A program made the position numbers and the translations under genes. A model generated the notes under the pieces. It saw only the letters and a program-made list of their open reading frames with translations. It was not told the origin of the DNA and did not search any database. Positions 31,459 through 41,688 of a DNA stretch of 64,000 bases are shown here, one piece after another. Source of the DNA: Rhizobium rosettiformans W3 (lineage in GTDB: Bacteria; Pseudomonadota; Alphaproteobacteria; Rhizobiales; Rhizobiaceae); assembly GCF_004912135.1 (NCBI RefSeq), contig NZ_STGU01000005.1, positions 1 through 64,000 of the forward strand, written 5' to 3'. Within the stretch, counting starts at the first letter, position 1, and each line of letters starts with the position of its first letter.

Positions 31459-34011
31459 ATGCTTTACATTTCCCGCTGGAAGACATTGTTCATCTGGTTG
31501 ACTGTCGCGCTCGGCGTCCTTGTCGCCTTGCCCAATGCCTTCACGGACGAGGAACTGGAAGCTTTCCCCTCGTGGTTCCCGACACACAAGATCACGCTGG
31601 GCCTCGACCTCCAGGGCGGCTCGCATATCATGCTGAAGCTGGAGCGCCAGGACATCGTCAAGGAGCGTCTGGAGACGATCGTTGGCGACGTCCGCACCCA
31701 GCTGCGTGAAGCCGGCATCCGCTACACGGGCCTTTCCGGCGTCGGTCAGCAGATCCAGGTCCGCATCACCGATGTCGCCAAGGTGCCGGAGGCACTCGAA
31801 GCCCTGCGCACGCTGACCGATCCGGTTAGCATCGGCGGCCTGACCGGCGGCTCCGTTACGGAAGTCACGCTCGAACAGGCAGAAGAAGGCCTGCTGCGCC
31901 TGACGCTGACCGATGAGGGCATCGATTACCGGGTTTCTTCGGCACTCACCCAGTCCATGGAAGTCGTTCGTCGCCGCGTCGACGAACTCGGCACGACCGA
32001 GCCGCTGATCCAGCGCCAAGGCGAGGACCGCATCATCGTGCAGGTTCCGGGCCTGACGGATCCGCAGCGCCTCAAGGCCCTGCTGAACCAGACCGCGAAA
32101 CTGTCCTTCCACATGGTCGACGTGTCCATGCCGGTCACGGAAGCGATCAACACGCGTCCGCCGGCACAGTCGGAAGTCCTCTATTCGACCGACGATCCGG
32201 CCGTTCCCTACCTGATCGAGCGCCGCGCGCTGATCTCGGGTGAGAACCTCGTCGACGCACAGGCCTCCTTCGACCAGCGCACCAATGAGCCGGTCGTCAG
32301 CTTCCGCTTCGACAGCCGCGGTGCCCAGCGTTTCGCCCAGGCGACGCAGGAAAATGTCGGCAGGCCGTTCGCCATCGTTCTCGACCAGCAGGTCATTTCG
32401 GCGCCGGTCATCCGCGAACCGATCCTCGGCGGCTCCGGCCAGATCTCCGGCAATTTCTCGGTCGAAGGCGCAAACGACCTCGCCGTGCTGCTGCGCGCCG
32501 GTGCTCTGCCGGCGACGCTGACGGTGGTCGAAGAGCGCACGGTCGGTCCGGGCCTTGGCCAGGATTCGATCAATGCCGGCGTGACCGCCAGCATCATCGG
32601 CGGCATCGCGGTCGTTGTCTTCATGCTTGCGCTCTACGGCACCTTCGGTGTGATGGCGAACATCGCGCTTGCAGCCAACATCGCCCTGATCCTTGCCGCA
32701 CTCTCGCTGATCGGCTCGACGCTGACCTTGCCGGGTATCGCGGGTATCGTGCTGACCATGGGTATGGCGGTCGACTCTAACGTTCTGATCTACGAGCGTA
32801 TCCGAGAGGAGGCGCGAAACGGCAGGCCGTTGATCCAGGCGATCGATATCGGCTTCAAGAAGGCGTTTGCGACCATCGTCGACGCCAACCTGACGACCCT
32901 GATCGCCGCCGTCGTTCTGTTCTTCCTCGGATCCGGCCCGGTTCGCGGCTTTGCCGTGACGCTGTCGATCGGTATCGTCACGACCGTCTTCACCGCCTTC
33001 ACGCTGACCTTCTGGCTGATGGCCTTCTGGTATCGCTGGAAGCGCCCGAAGCACATGCCGAAGAGCGTGCGCACCGGCTTCTTCGACAATCGCAACATCC
33101 GTTTCATGGCCGCCCGCAAGCTGAACTTCGGCGCTGCCATGCTGATCTCGATCGCCTCGCTGGTTGGCTTTGCAACCGTCGGCATGAATCTCGGCATCGA
33201 CTTCAAGGGCGGCTCGATCATCGAAGTCCAGGCGCGCGACGGCAGTGCGGACCTGTCCGATATCCGCGAGCGTCTGAGCCAGTTGAACCTCGGCGAGGTC
33301 CAGGCCCAGGGCTTCGGCGACGACTCGAGCGCCCTGATCCGCCTGCAGGCGCAGGACGGTGGCGAGAATGCCGAGCAATCGGCGCTCACCAAGGTGCGGG
33401 GCGAGCTGGAAGCCGAATACGACTTCCGCCGCGTCGAGGTGGTCGGACCGTCGGTTTCGAGCGACCTGACCTATTCCGCAACCATCGGCGTTGCCGCCGC
33501 TCTGTTCGGGATCCTGATCTACATCTGGTTCCGCTTCGAATGGCAGTTCGCGCTCGGCGCGATCATCGCCACGCTGCACGACGTGATCTTCACGCTCGGC
33601 CTCTTCGTCCTGACCGGCATCGAGTTCAACCTGACCAGTATCGCGGCGATCCTGACGATCATCGGTTACTCGCTGAACGACACGGTCGTCGTCTATGACC
33701 GCATGCGCGAAAACTTGCGGCGCTACAAGAAGATGCCGCTCGAGGTGCTGATCGACGAATCGATCAACCAGACCCTCTCGCGTACGGTCTTGACGGCGGG
33801 CAGTACGATCCTCGCCCTCGGCGCACTCTATCTGTTCGGTGGCGAAGTCATCGCCTCCTTCACCTTCGCTATGCTGGCGGGCGTTCTCATCGGCACCTTC
33901 TCGTCGATCTACATCGCCGGCCCGGTTCTGATCGCCTTCAAGCTGCGTCCGGAAAGCTTCCAGCAGGACGACTCCGAGGGCGAGAAGGTGCCCGCCAAGG
34001 CAGGGGCCTGA
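31459..34011 (+). CDS. secDF: Protein translocase SecDF fusion
   Basis: Proton-driven accessory of the Sec translocon that pulls substrates on the periplasmic side. SecD and SecF are fused in one 850-residue chain with twelve predicted helices. SecD half: GLDLQGGSHIMLKLE, the P1 periplasmic domain, and MGMAVDSNVLIYERIREEARNG. SecF half begins near residue 545 (FMAARKLNFGAAMLISIASL) with GIDFKGGSIIEVQA and IGYSLNDTVVVYDRMRENLR. The fusion is usual in rhizobia. The DUF498 gene starts 4 nt later. Confidence 0.97.
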   Translation: MLYISRWKTLFIWLTVALGVLVALPNAFTDEELEAFPSWFPTHKITLGLDLQGGSHIMLKLERQDIVKERLETIVGDVRTQLREAGIRYTGLSGVGQQIQVRITDVAKVPEALEALRTLTDPVSIGGLTGGSVTEVTLEQAEEGLLRLTLTDEGIDYRVSSALTQSMEVVRRRVDELGTTEPLIQRQGEDRIIVQVPGLTDPQRLKALLNQTAKLSFHMVDVSMPVTEAINTRPPAQSEVLYSTDDPAVPYLIERRALISGENLVDAQASFDQRTNEPVVSFRFDSRGAQRFAQATQENVGRPFAIVLDQQVISAPVIREPILGGSGQISGNFSVEGANDLAVLLRAGALPATLTVVEERTVGPGLGQDSINAGVTASIIGGIAVVVFMLALYGTFGVMANIALAANIALILAALSLIGSTLTLPGIAGIVLTMGMAVDSNVLIYERIREEARNGRPLIQAIDIGFKKAFATIVDANLTTLIAAVVLFFLGSGPVRGFAVTLSIGIVTTVFTAFTLTFWLMAFWYRWKRPKHMPKSVRTGFFDNRNIRFMAARKLNFGAAMLISIASLVGFATVGMNLGIDFKGGSIIEVQARDGSADLSDIRERLSQLNLGEVQAQGFGDDSSALIRLQAQDGGENAEQSALTKVRGELEAEYDFRRVEVVGPSVSSDLTYSATIGVAAALFGILIYIWFRFEWQFALGAIIATLHDVIFTLGLFVLTGIEFNLTSIAAILTIIGYSLNDTVVVYDRMRENLRRYKKMPLEVLIDESINQTLSRTVLTAGSTILALGALYLFGGEVIASFTFAMLAGVLIGTFSSIYIAGPVLIAFKLRPESFQQDDSEGEKVPAKAGA

Positions 34012-34015
34012 TCGG

Positions 34016-34414
34016 ATGGTCTTCGGCTTCGGCGACAAGGGCATCACCATCCGTGATGCCCATTTCCCGGGGCGGCCCGGCATCGACAGTTACGGCAATG
34101 GGGGCTTCCGCTTTGCCGATATGTCGCATCGCGGCTCGCTGCTGCTGCTCCCATCCGGCGTCTATGGCTGGGAGCAGACCGAGGATGAGCCGATCACGCA
34201 GGCGTCTCTCGCGCGCGTCTTCGCCGAAACCGGCATAGAGTTCCTGATCCTCGGGACCGGGCGCCAGTTGCGACTGGTCGACCCCGACTTGCGCGCCGCC
34301 TTGAAAGCCAAGGGCATCGCGACCGACCCGATGGGAACCGGTGCGGCGATCCGCACGTATAACATCATGCTGGCCGAGCAGCGTCCGGTCGCGGCCGCAT
34401 TGATTGCAGTCTGA
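34016..34414 (+). CDS. Mth938/NDUFAF3-like protein (DUF498)
   Basis: 132-residue protein of the Mth938-like fold, homologous to the mitochondrial complex I assembly factor NDUFAF3. Conserved elements: IDSYGNGGFRFAD, GSLLLLPSGVYGW, EFLILGTGRQLRLV and TGAAIRTYNIMLAEQRPVAAALIAV. It sits four bases after secDF, a linkage known to be conserved in alphaproteobacteria. The next gene resembles NDUFAF6. Biochemical activity of the family is unknown; a role in membrane-complex assembly is inferred. Confidence 0.87.
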   Translation: MVFGFGDKGITIRDAHFPGRPGIDSYGNGGFRFADMSHRGSLLLLPSGVYGWEQTEDEPITQASLARVFAETGIEFLILGTGRQLRLVDPDLRAALKAKGIATDPMGTGAAIRTYNIMLAEQRPVAAALIAV

Positions 34415-34437
34415 CGCCGACCCCCGAAAGGTGCATT

Positions 34438-35292
34438 GTGAGCGAGACCCCGTCGTCGAATGAGGCACTGTGCCTGCGGACACTGCAGGAGACGGACCGT
34501 GATCGTTATCTCGCAAGCCTCCTGACGCCGGCCTACCGCCGCGCTGCGGTCGTTGCGCTCTACGCCTACAATGCAGAGCTCGCCCGGGTTCGTTACCTCG
34601 TCCGTGAGCCCCTTCCGGGTGAGGTACGCCTGCAATACTGGCGTGATCTGCTCGAAGGCTCGGCCCATGGCGAAACCGCTGCCAATCCGGTGGCTGCCGA
34701 ACTGTTGCGGGCAGTGGAGGCCTTTCGTCTTCCGGTCGCGCCTCTGGTCTCGATGGCCGATGCAAGGATCTTCGACCTCTATGACGATCCGATGGAGACG
34801 ACCGGCATGTTTGAGGGCTATGCCGGCGAGACGGCGGCTGCACTGATCCAGCTCGTTTCCCTGGTTCTCGATGCGGCTGCTGCCGAGATGGCGACGGAGA
34901 TTGCCGGGCACGCCGGTGTGGCGCTGGCGGTTGCCGGCGCGCTTCTCCTGATGCCGATCCATCGGGCAAGGGGGCAGGTCTATCTGCCGACACAGATCCT
35001 GGCCTCCGTGGGCCTTGATCGGGACGGCTTTCTCGCGAGCGGCAATGACGACCGCAAAGCCGCCGCCATCCAGGCCTTTGCAGGTTTCGGTCTCGATCAT
35101 CTGGCCAAGGCAAGGGCTGCGGGCCGCCTGCCGAAGAGCCTCATCCCCGCCTATCTGCCGGTAACACTCGCCGAGCCTGTCCTGCGTCGGGCCGCCAAGG
35201 CCGGCGCATCGGTCCTTTCGGAAGATATCCGTCCGCCGCAATGGCGCAGACAGATCGCGATGATGCGGCTTTTGATAACGGGTCGCCTCTGA
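34438..35292 (+). CDS. NDUFAF6-like squalene/phytoene synthase family protein
   Basis: 284-residue member of the squalene/phytoene synthase fold, GTG start with AAAGGTG upstream. Recognisable blocks are DRDRYLASLLTPAYRRAAVVALYAYNAELA, GEVRLQYWRDLLEG and ARIFDLYDDPMETTGMFEGYAGETA. The Asp-rich DxxxD prenyl-diphosphate motifs of true synthases are degenerate, as in NDUFAF6, so it is probably not a carotenoid enzyme; no other carotenoid genes are near. It directly follows the NDUFAF3-like gene. Confidence 0.8.
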   Translation: MSETPSSNEALCLRTLQETDRDRYLASLLTPAYRRAAVVALYAYNAELARVRYLVREPLPGEVRLQYWRDLLEGSAHGETAANPVAAELLRAVEAFRLPVAPLVSMADARIFDLYDDPMETTGMFEGYAGETAAALIQLVSLVLDAAAAEMATEIAGHAGVALAVAGALLLMPIHRARGQVYLPTQILASVGLDRDGFLASGNDDRKAAAIQAFAGFGLDHLAKARAAGRLPKSLIPAYLPVTLAEPVLRRAAKAGASVLSEDIRPPQWRRQIAMMRLLITGRL

Positions 35293-35384
35293 CGTCTGGC
35301 GCCCGGCTCGGTCACGTTCGCGCAAGGCTCGCCTGCTAGCAGCCATTGCGATAGTATGCGTGGCGAAGGAGGCGAGAGCGGATC

Positions 35385-35834
35385 ATGGTGACTTGGGGTA
35401 TCGTCTTTGCGCTCATTCTGGCGCTTGCCTATTTTTCCTCGCGCATGGTGCGCCAGGAAGAAGAAGGCTTTCAGGACGCGGGCCTCGCCATCATGGAATT
35501 CGGCCGCGCCTTTCCCCAGGAAGCAATCCGCAACCTGCATGCGACCGCCGACGGCAAGGCGGTGTTCGTCCGGCTTCACGACAACAAGGCCGGCTTCATG
35601 CGCAGCCTGCGCAACCATTTCGCCTGCCATCTGATCGAGCCGGGGACGGTGCGCGTGCGTGCCCTGCCGAGCGGCAAGGGCATCGCGGTCGAGTTTCTCG
35701 ACGCCCCCTCTCACAACGGCGAGTTCACCTTCTCAAACCCGGCGGTTGCCGCTGAAGTGTCGCTCTGGCTGCTTGGAAACTATGTCGGCCATGCAGACCG
35801 CGAGCCGGATGCCGCGTCGGGCACGACCGGCTGA
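35385..35834 (+). CDS. Membrane-anchored hypothetical protein
   Basis: 149 residues: one N-terminal membrane helix (VTWGIVFALILALAYFSSRM) followed by a soluble domain of about 110 residues with no recognised family. GFMRSLRNHFACHLIEPGTVRVRALP and GKGIAVEFLDAPSHNGEFTFSNP suggest an alternating helix-strand fold. AAGGAGG upstream supports ATG 35385. It ends 8 nt before the convergent trmFO stop. I recall similar proteins in Rhizobiaceae but no function. Confidence 0.75.
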   Translation: MVTWGIVFALILALAYFSSRMVRQEEEGFQDAGLAIMEFGRAFPQEAIRNLHATADGKAVFVRLHDNKAGFMRSLRNHFACHLIEPGTVRVRALPSGKGIAVEFLDAPSHNGEFTFSNPAVAAEVSLWLLGNYVGHADREPDAASGTTG

Positions 35835-35842
35835 GGCTGCCG

Positions 35843-37252
35843 TCAGGCCGCACCCAGCCAGGTCCTGCAGTGGTCGAGCGCGCGCGCTGCGATCAGCTGC
35901 CGCTTCATGATCGTCTTGTCCTTGCCGCGAAAGCGCTTGACGCCCTCCGGCTTGACGATCGAACCCGGCTCTAGCTCCGGGAAAAGCCCGAAATTGATGT
36001 TCATCGGCTGGAAGGACCGCTTGCCCGGCTCCTCATCGGAGACGATGTGACCGCCGGTGATATGGTTCAGCAGGGAGCCGAGAGCCGTCGTCGCCGGCGG
36101 AATGCTGGGTGTTTCGCCCTTGCGCTGCGCGGCAGCGAACCGTCCCGCAAGCAGGCCGATCGAGGCGCTTTCGACATAGCCCTCACAGCCGGTGATCTGG
36201 CCGGCAAAGCGCAGACCCGGACGGGCCTTCAGCTGCAGACTGTGATCGAGCAGGGTTGGGGAATGAATGTAGGTGTTCCGGTGCAGGCCGCCGAGACGGG
36301 CAAATTCGGCATTCTCCAAGCCCGGGATCATCCGGAAGATCTCGGCCTGTGCGCCGTAGCGCAGCTTGGTCTGAAAACCGACCATGTTGTAGAGCGTGCC
36401 GAGCGCATTGTCCTGGCGCAGCTGCACGACGGCATAGGGCTTGACGGTCGGGTTATGCGCATTGGTGAGCCCCATGGGCTTCATTGGCCCGTGGCGCAGG
36501 GTCTCACGGCCACGCTCGGCCATGACCTCGATCGGCAGGCAGCCGTCGAAATAGGGCGTGCCCTCCCATTCCTTGAAGCCGACGGCGTCGCCGGCGATCA
36601 GGGCGTCGACGAAAGCGTTGTACTGCGCCTCATCGAGGGGGCAGTTGATATAGTCCTTGCCGGTCCCGCCAGGCCCCACCTTGTCGTAGCGCGACTGATA
36701 CCAGCAAATATCCATGTTGATGCTGTCGGTATGCACGATCGGCGCGATGGCATCAAAGAAGGCGAGCGCATCCTTGCCGGTCTTCTCGCGGATCGCCTCG
36801 GCCAGCGCCGCAGACGTGAGAGGGCCGGTCGCGATGATGGCGAGATCCCAGTCCTCCGGCGGCAGGCCGGTGATTTCTTCGCGCACCACCGAGATCAGCG
36901 GGTGCTGCTGGATGGCAGCGGTGACCGCGTCCGAAAAACCATCGCGATCGACGGCGAGCGCACCGCCGGCCGGCACCTGATGCTTGTCGGCACAGGCCAT
37001 GATCAGGGAATTCGCGAGCCGCATCTCGGCGTGGATCACGCCGACGGCATTGGAGGTCGCGTCGTCCGAGCGGAAGGAATTGGAGCAGACCAGTTCGGCC
37101 AGGCCGTCAGTCTTGTGCGCATCGGTGCCGCGTACGCCACGCATCTCGTGCAGGATGACCGGGACGCCGGCCTGAGCGACCTGCCAGGCGGCTTCGGAGC
37201 CTGCGAGGCCGCCGCCGATGATGTGAATGGGGGAGAAGGAACTGTTCGTCAT
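35843..37252 (-). CDS. trmFO: Folate/FAD-dependent tRNA (uracil-54-C5) methyltransferase
   Basis: Methylates U54 of tRNA to ribothymidine using methylenetetrahydrofolate and FAD; 469 residues. The FAD dinucleotide motif is [18 protein letters not shown]. Further typical blocks: [60 protein letters not shown] and [25 protein letters not shown] upstream of ATG 37252 fixes the start. It replaces the SAM-dependent TrmA in this lineage. Confidence 0.96.
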   Translation of the reverse strand: MTNSSFSPIHIIGGGLAGSEAAWQVAQAGVPVILHEMRGVRGTDAHKTDGLAELVCSNSFRSDDATSNAVGVIHAEMRLANSLIMACADKHQVPAGGALAVDRDGFSDAVTAAIQQHPLISVVREEITGLPPEDWDLAIIATGPLTSAALAEAIREKTGKDALAFFDAIAPIVHTDSINMDICWYQSRYDKVGPGGTGKDYINCPLDEAQYNAFVDALIAGDAVGFKEWEGTPYFDGCLPIEVMAERGRETLRHGPMKPMGLTNAHNPTVKPYAVVQLRQDNALGTLYNMVGFQTKLRYGAQAEIFRMIPGLENAEFARLGGLHRNTYIHSPTLLDHSLQLKARPGLRFAGQITGCEGYVESASIGLLAGRFAAAQRKGETPSIPPATTALGSLLNHITGGHIVSDEEPGKRSFQPMNINFGLFPELEPGSIVKPEGVKRFRGKDKTIMKRQLIAARALDHCRTWLGAA

Positions 37253-37395
37253 GGGCGGCTCCATATCACGGCTCGCCGCACAAGGTCCATCCGGTGCGAC
37301 GTCATGCCAGCGACCGGATCATCACATTCCAGAAGCACGAATCAAAAACGGCACCAGGCGGTGCCGTTTGACAGGCTGCTTCGCAGAAGATCCGA

Positions 37396-37539
37396 TTAAC
37401 GGAAAGAGCGCGAAGCGATATTGCGGATTTCGTAGCGGGTGATGCCGATGTCGTTCAGTGTCTGTGCAGACAGGTTGCCCAGTTCGTTCATCGTGCGGCG
37501 GTAGCTGATCCAGTTCTTTGCAATGCGGATCGGGTTCAT
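37396..37539 (-). CDS. DUF1127 small protein
   Basis: 47-residue Arg/Asn-rich protein. The core ELGNLSAQTLNDIGITRYEIRNIA is the DUF1127 (YjiS-like) signature. Such short proteins in Agrobacterium and Rhodobacter have been linked to phosphate and RNA-related regulation, but the role of this copy is unknown. GAGGAAACGACC precedes ATG 37539. The upstream 37540-37740 stretch is AT-richer and presumably holds its promoter. Confidence 0.87.
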   Translation of the reverse strand: MNPIRIAKNWISYRRTMNELGNLSAQTLNDIGITRYEIRNIASRSFR

Positions 37540-37745
37540 GGTCGTTTCCTCGTCGAATGTTCGCCGATCCTGCGGTCTTTCCCGCATCGGCGATTGACGT
37601 TCTTATACGCCCGTAAAACAAGATTGTGCAGTGCAAATAATGTGCGACTGCTATGCGTTTGTGCATGAGGTTGCTGTGATATTCGGCAGCTTGGCCGTGC
37701 TGACCAAAAAGGCGTCATGGGTTAACGGCTCTTCACAAACGCAGA

Positions 37746-37769
37746 AAAGCCCGCAGATGCGGGCTTTTT
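37746..37769 (-). terminator. Terminator after tyrS
   Basis: AAAGCCCGC-AGAT-GCGGGCTTTTT is a perfect 9-bp stem, 28 nt beyond the tyrS stop. T-runs on both sides make it bidirectional. Confidence 0.85.
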
Positions 37770-37797
37770 GATGCTTATGATCATGCCGGATTGGCGA

Positions 37798-39054
37798 TCA
37801 GACGGGCTTGATCAGAATGTGCTTCTTCTTGCCCAGCGAAAGCTTGATCACGCCGTCGCCGGTGAGCTGTGCACTGTCGACAGACATGCGCTCATCCGAG
37901 ACGCCTGCATCGTTGATCTTGACTGCACCGCCCTGAACATGGCGACGGGCTTCGCCGTTGGAGGCGGCAAGGCCGGCCTTCACGATCAGCGCCAGCAGGC
38001 CGACGCCGGCTTCGAGCTCGGCCGAGGCGATTTCGACGGTCGGCAGATTGGCCGAAAGCGCACCCTCTTCAAAGGTCTTGCGCGCCGTCTCCGCAGCTTC
38101 TTCGGCTGCCGCACGGCCGTGCAGGATCGCGGTGATCTCGGTGGCGAGGATCTTCTTCGCTTCGTTGACTTCAGAGCCGCCGAGCGCCGCAAGACGCTTG
38201 ATCTCATCCATCGGCATGGTCGTGTAGAGCTTCAGGAAGCGCTCGACATCGGCGTCTTCCGTGTTGCGCCAGTACTGCCAGAAGTCATAGGCCGACAGCA
38301 TGTCGGCGTTCAGCCACACGGCACCATTGACCGATTTGCCCATCTTGGCACCCGACGACGTCGTGAGCAGCGGCGAGGTCAGCGCGTAGAGCTGCGGCGT
38401 GCCCATGCGGTGGCCGAGATCGATGCCGTTGATGATGTTGCCCCACTGGTCGGAGCCGCCCATCTGCAGGCGGCAATCGTAGCGCTGGTTAAGCTCCACA
38501 AAGTCGTAGGCCTGGAGGATCATGTAGTTGAATTCCAGGAAGGACAGCGACTGCTCGCGGTCAAGACGCGTCTTCACGCTGTCGAAGGACAGCATGCGGT
38601 TCACCGAGAAGTGCCGGCCGACATCGCGAAGGAACTCGAGGTAGTTCAGGCCACGCAGCCATTCGGCATTGTTGATCATCAGCGCGCCGCCCTTGGGGCC
38701 GGCTTCGTAGTTCAGGTAGTTCGAGAAGCAGCGCTTGATCGAGGCAATGTTCTCCTCGATCGTATCCACGGTCATCAGCTTGCGGGCTTCTTCCTTGAAG
38801 GAGGGGTCACCCACCATGCCCGTGCCGCCGCCCATCAGCGAGATCGGCTGGTGGCCGGTCGCCTGGAACCAGTGCAGCATCATGATCTGAATGAGACCGC
38901 CGGCATGCAGCGAAGGCGCCGTCGGATCGAAGCCGATATAGGCCGTCACGCTTTCCTTGGCGAGCAGGTCGTCGAGGCCGGTTTCATCGGAAATCTGATG
39001 AATGAAGCCGCGCTCGTGCATGGTGCGGAGGAAATCGGACTTGAACTTCGTCAT
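37798..39054 (-). CDS. tyrS: Tyrosyl-tRNA synthetase
   Basis: Class I synthetase, 418 residues. [22 protein letters not shown] contains the HIGH-equivalent [20 protein letters not shown] is the Tyr pocket region, and [14 protein letters not shown] is the KMSKS-equivalent. A C-terminal S4 RNA-binding domain follows ([23 protein letters not shown]). ATG 39054 is the family start ([20 protein letters not shown]), with the open frame extending upstream. It is divergent from the anmK-GNAT gene. Confidence 0.97.
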   Translation of the reverse strand: MTKFKSDFLRTMHERGFIHQISDETGLDDLLAKESVTAYIGFDPTAPSLHAGGLIQIMMLHWFQATGHQPISLMGGGTGMVGDPSFKEEARKLMTVDTIEENIASIKRCFSNYLNYEAGPKGGALMINNAEWLRGLNYLEFLRDVGRHFSVNRMLSFDSVKTRLDREQSLSFLEFNYMILQAYDFVELNQRYDCRLQMGGSDQWGNIINGIDLGHRMGTPQLYALTSPLLTTSSGAKMGKSVNGAVWLNADMLSAYDFWQYWRNTEDADVERFLKLYTTMPMDEIKRLAALGGSEVNEAKKILATEITAILHGRAAAEEAAETARKTFEEGALSANLPTVEIASAELEAGVGLLALIVKAGLAASNGEARRHVQGGAVKINDAGVSDERMSVDSAQLTGDGVIKLSLGKKKHILIKPV

Positions 39055-39192
39055 GACGCTATTGCTTTCGGGTTCTCTGGTCTTTCGGTGGTATTCTTGG
39101 AAATCCGCGCGGGCTTTAGCATTGTTTTTTGAATTGTGCACCCGTCTCGGTCATGAATGTCCTGCATGACAGGCGTTCGAATCGGGTGGCAC

Positions 39193-40857
39193 ATGGCGGA
39201 TATCAAGACGGCGATCGGGCTGATGAGCGGCACTTCGATGGACGGTATCGATGTCGCGCTGGTCCGCACCGATGGCGAGGCCATCGTCGAGCGTGGAGCC
39301 TTCCTGTCGGTACCCTATGAGCCAGCCTTCCGCGATCGACTGAAGCAGGCGCTGGAGGATGCCAGGGCCATCCGGCACCGCGACGAGCGGCCGGGTGCTC
39401 TCTCACGCATGGAGAGGGACCTGACTCTACGTCATGCAGACGCTGTGCGCCTGTTTCTGGAGCGGCAGAACCAGAAACCTGGCGATATCGACCTCATCGG
39501 TTTTCATGGTCAGACCGTCTTGCATAGACCGGATGAAGCGCTGACCGTCCAACTCGGTGACGGAACTTTGCTGGCAGCCGAAACCGGCATCGACGTCGTC
39601 TATGACATGCGCGCCAACGACATGGTCCATGGCGGGCAGGGCGCCCCACTGGTCCCAGTCTATCACCAAGCATTGGCGCATCAGATCTCCGCGGAGGACT
39701 GGCCGGTCTGTTTCGTCAACATCGGCGGCATCTCCAACCTGACCTTCCTCGACCGCGACGGCACAATCATCGGCTTCGACAGCGGACCGGGCAACACGCT
39801 GATCGATCAATGGGTCGAGGCCCATGCCGGCATTCCCTATGACGACGGCGGTCGCATCGCGTCTGAAGGTTCGGTCGTCATGGCACTCGCCGAGCGCTAT
39901 CTCGCCAATTCCTTCTTCACCGCAGAGACCCGCCGCTCGCTCGATCGCAACGATTTTCGTCCGCCCGAGGGACATGAAGCCGAGCTCTCCGACGGCGCCC
40001 GCACGCTCGCCTTCGTCTCCGCGGCGGCGATCCTCAAATCTGCGGGCCATTTGCCGAGCTTGCCAAAGACCTATGTGATTTGCGGCGGTGGCCGGTTGAA
40101 CCGGACGATCATGGCCGATCTGGTGCGCCTCGCGGGTGAAAAGGGCGCAACAGTATTGACCGCCGAGCAGGCCGGCTTTGATGGCGACGCCATGGAGGCG
40201 GAAGCCTGGGCCTATCTCGCGGTACGCTCTGCGAGGGGGCTCGCTTTGACATTTCCAGGAACGACCGAAGTCTTGGAGCCGGTCAGCGGCGGAGTGCTGG
40301 CGCCATCCGTGATTCTGCGGACGCCGCGCCTTGTCCTAACAAGGTGGTCGGATGGTGACGAAGAGCGTCTTGTCGAATTGCACGGCACGCCGGAGACCAG
40401 CGCCTATGTCGGACACGGCAAGCCTTGGGATCGGCACTACGCACGAGAGCGACTGGCCGGGTGGCGGACAGGCTTTCACCGCCATGGCTGCTCCACCTTG
40501 AAGCTGATAACGGCCAGTGGTTCGCAATTCGTCGGGCGCGCCGGCATCAGCTGGTATGAGGACGCGCAGGTCCATCAACTTGCCTATTCGATTGTCCAGT
40601 CCAACTGGGGCAAGGGTTACGCGAGCGAGATCGCCAGTGCCCTGGTGGGGTGGTTTTTCGAGGCCGAGATCGGACAACGGCTGGAGGCTATGGCGCACGT
40701 CGACAACGCAGCCTCGTTGCATATCCTCAAAAAGATAGGCTTCCGGGAAATCGACACCCGCTCCGTGCGAGGGGAACCCTGCCGCTTCTTTGAGATGACC
40801 CGTGCCGGTTATGCGGACTTCGCAAAAGAGAGGCCGTCCCGCAACCCCACTTCATAG
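39193..40857 (+). CDS. anmK: AnmK kinase fused to a GNAT acetyltransferase
   Basis: Anhydro-N-acetylmuramic acid kinase joined in frame to an acetyltransferase; 554 residues, whereas AnmK alone is about 370. Residues 1-367: [61 protein letters not shown], and the usual end [16 protein letters not shown]. Residues 374-545: RimJ/RimL-like GNAT with [39 protein letters not shown] (acetyl-CoA loop) and [15 protein letters not shown]. There is no stop at the junction, but in-frame GTG codons at 40294 and 40309 could start the GNAT separately. AnmK phosphorylates 1,6-anhydroMurNAc; the GNAT substrate is unknown. The 3' end overlaps the convergent patatin gene by 49 nt. Confidence 0.9.
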   Translation: MADIKTAIGLMSGTSMDGIDVALVRTDGEAIVERGAFLSVPYEPAFRDRLKQALEDARAIRHRDERPGALSRMERDLTLRHADAVRLFLERQNQKPGDIDLIGFHGQTVLHRPDEALTVQLGDGTLLAAETGIDVVYDMRANDMVHGGQGAPLVPVYHQALAHQISAEDWPVCFVNIGGISNLTFLDRDGTIIGFDSGPGNTLIDQWVEAHAGIPYDDGGRIASEGSVVMALAERYLANSFFTAETRRSLDRNDFRPPEGHEAELSDGARTLAFVSAAAILKSAGHLPSLPKTYVICGGGRLNRTIMADLVRLAGEKGATVLTAEQAGFDGDAMEAEAWAYLAVRSARGLALTFPGTTEVLEPVSGGVLAPSVILRTPRLVLTRWSDGDEERLVELHGTPETSAYVGHGKPWDRHYARERLAGWRTGFHRHGCSTLKLITASGSQFVGRAGISWYEDAQVHQLAYSIVQSNWGKGYASEIASALVGWFFEAEIGQRLEAMAHVDNAASLHILKKIGFREIDTRSVRGEPCRFFEMTRAGYADFAKERPSRNPTS

Positions 40858-41654
40858 GCATGCCGGATACCGGCCGCGTCGCCGACGGCAAACTTGCTGA
40901 CAGGGATGTCTTCGCTTGGGCCGACAATGACGCGGTTCGGTGCATCGGGCGGCTTGCGGCCAAAACGCGTGGAGAGAAGCAGCGTGCGCCACCCCTTGTT
41001 TTCGACTTCTGTAAGCTTCATCAGCGGTGGATTGTCAACGAGCCCGCCATCAAGATAGGCGCGGCCACGGACGCGCCCGACCGGCATGAAAGGCGGCACG
41101 GAGGAGGTCGCCATCAGCGCATCGACCAGTTCGCCCGGGTAGTCGACATTGTGCGTCGAGATCCAGGTGGGCCGCAACTTCATCCGCAGGCCTGCCTTGG
41201 AATGGGCGCCATCGGTCAGGAGTTTCTCGATCTGGTAAGCGCCGATGGAGCCGAGAGCCCCGATCGCGCCGGGCATCCAGTCTGGCACGCCGGAGAGTTG
41301 GATGAGCATGGGCGGGGCCGCCTTCAGGGCCGCAAGCTCGCTGTCTTTGAACTCGCTGGCAAGCAGTTGCCGAAACAGGTTTCCGACCACGAGAGGCGAT
41401 TCCCGCCGACGCAGTGCTCGCCAATCGAGGCCGCGCTCGCCCTTCTCGGCGAAGGCGAAGGCCGAGGCTCGCACGCGATCGCCGACACCGGCCAGGAACA
41501 TCGCTCCGTGATAGGCGCCGGCTGAGACGGCAACGTAGAAGCGCGGATTGAGCGGCTGATGCTCGCTGAAGGCTTTCAAGAAACCGCTTTGCCAGTAGCA
41601 GCGGTTGCCACCGCCTGCGAGACCGACGGCATCAAAGGTCATGGGTGAGGTCAT
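40809..41654 (-). CDS. Patatin-like phospholipase
   Basis: 281-residue patatin-family lipid acyl hydrolase. The oxyanion loop is [16 protein letters not shown], the nucleophile elbow [11 protein letters not shown] (Ser present, first Gly of GxSxG replaced by Ala), and the catalytic Asp sits in [12 protein letters not shown]. No signal peptide or membrane helix. Starts at 41654 or 41642 are both possible, with poor ribosome sites. The 3' end overlaps the convergent AnmK-GNAT gene. Confidence 0.85.
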   Translation of the reverse strand: MTSPMTFDAVGLAGGGNRCYWQSGFLKAFSEHQPLNPRFYVAVSAGAYHGAMFLAGVGDRVRASAFAFAEKGERGLDWRALRRRESPLVVGNLFRQLLASEFKDSELAALKAAPPMLIQLSGVPDWMPGAIGALGSIGAYQIEKLLTDGAHSKAGLRMKLRPTWISTHNVDYPGELVDALMATSSVPPFMPVGRVRGRAYLDGGLVDNPPLMKLTEVENKGWRTLLLSTRFGRKPPDAPNRVIVGPSEDIPVSKFAVGDAAGIRHAYEVGLRDGLSFAKSA

Positions 41655-41688
41655 GAAAAAAATCGCAGTCTGAAATCGAAAACGGAAA

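Noticed and set aside
31423..34083. Very long open frame (886 codons) antisense to secDF
   Set aside because: It is the mirror of a highly conserved gene in high-GC DNA; its product is rich in Arg/Asp/His with no domain and it has no ribosome site.
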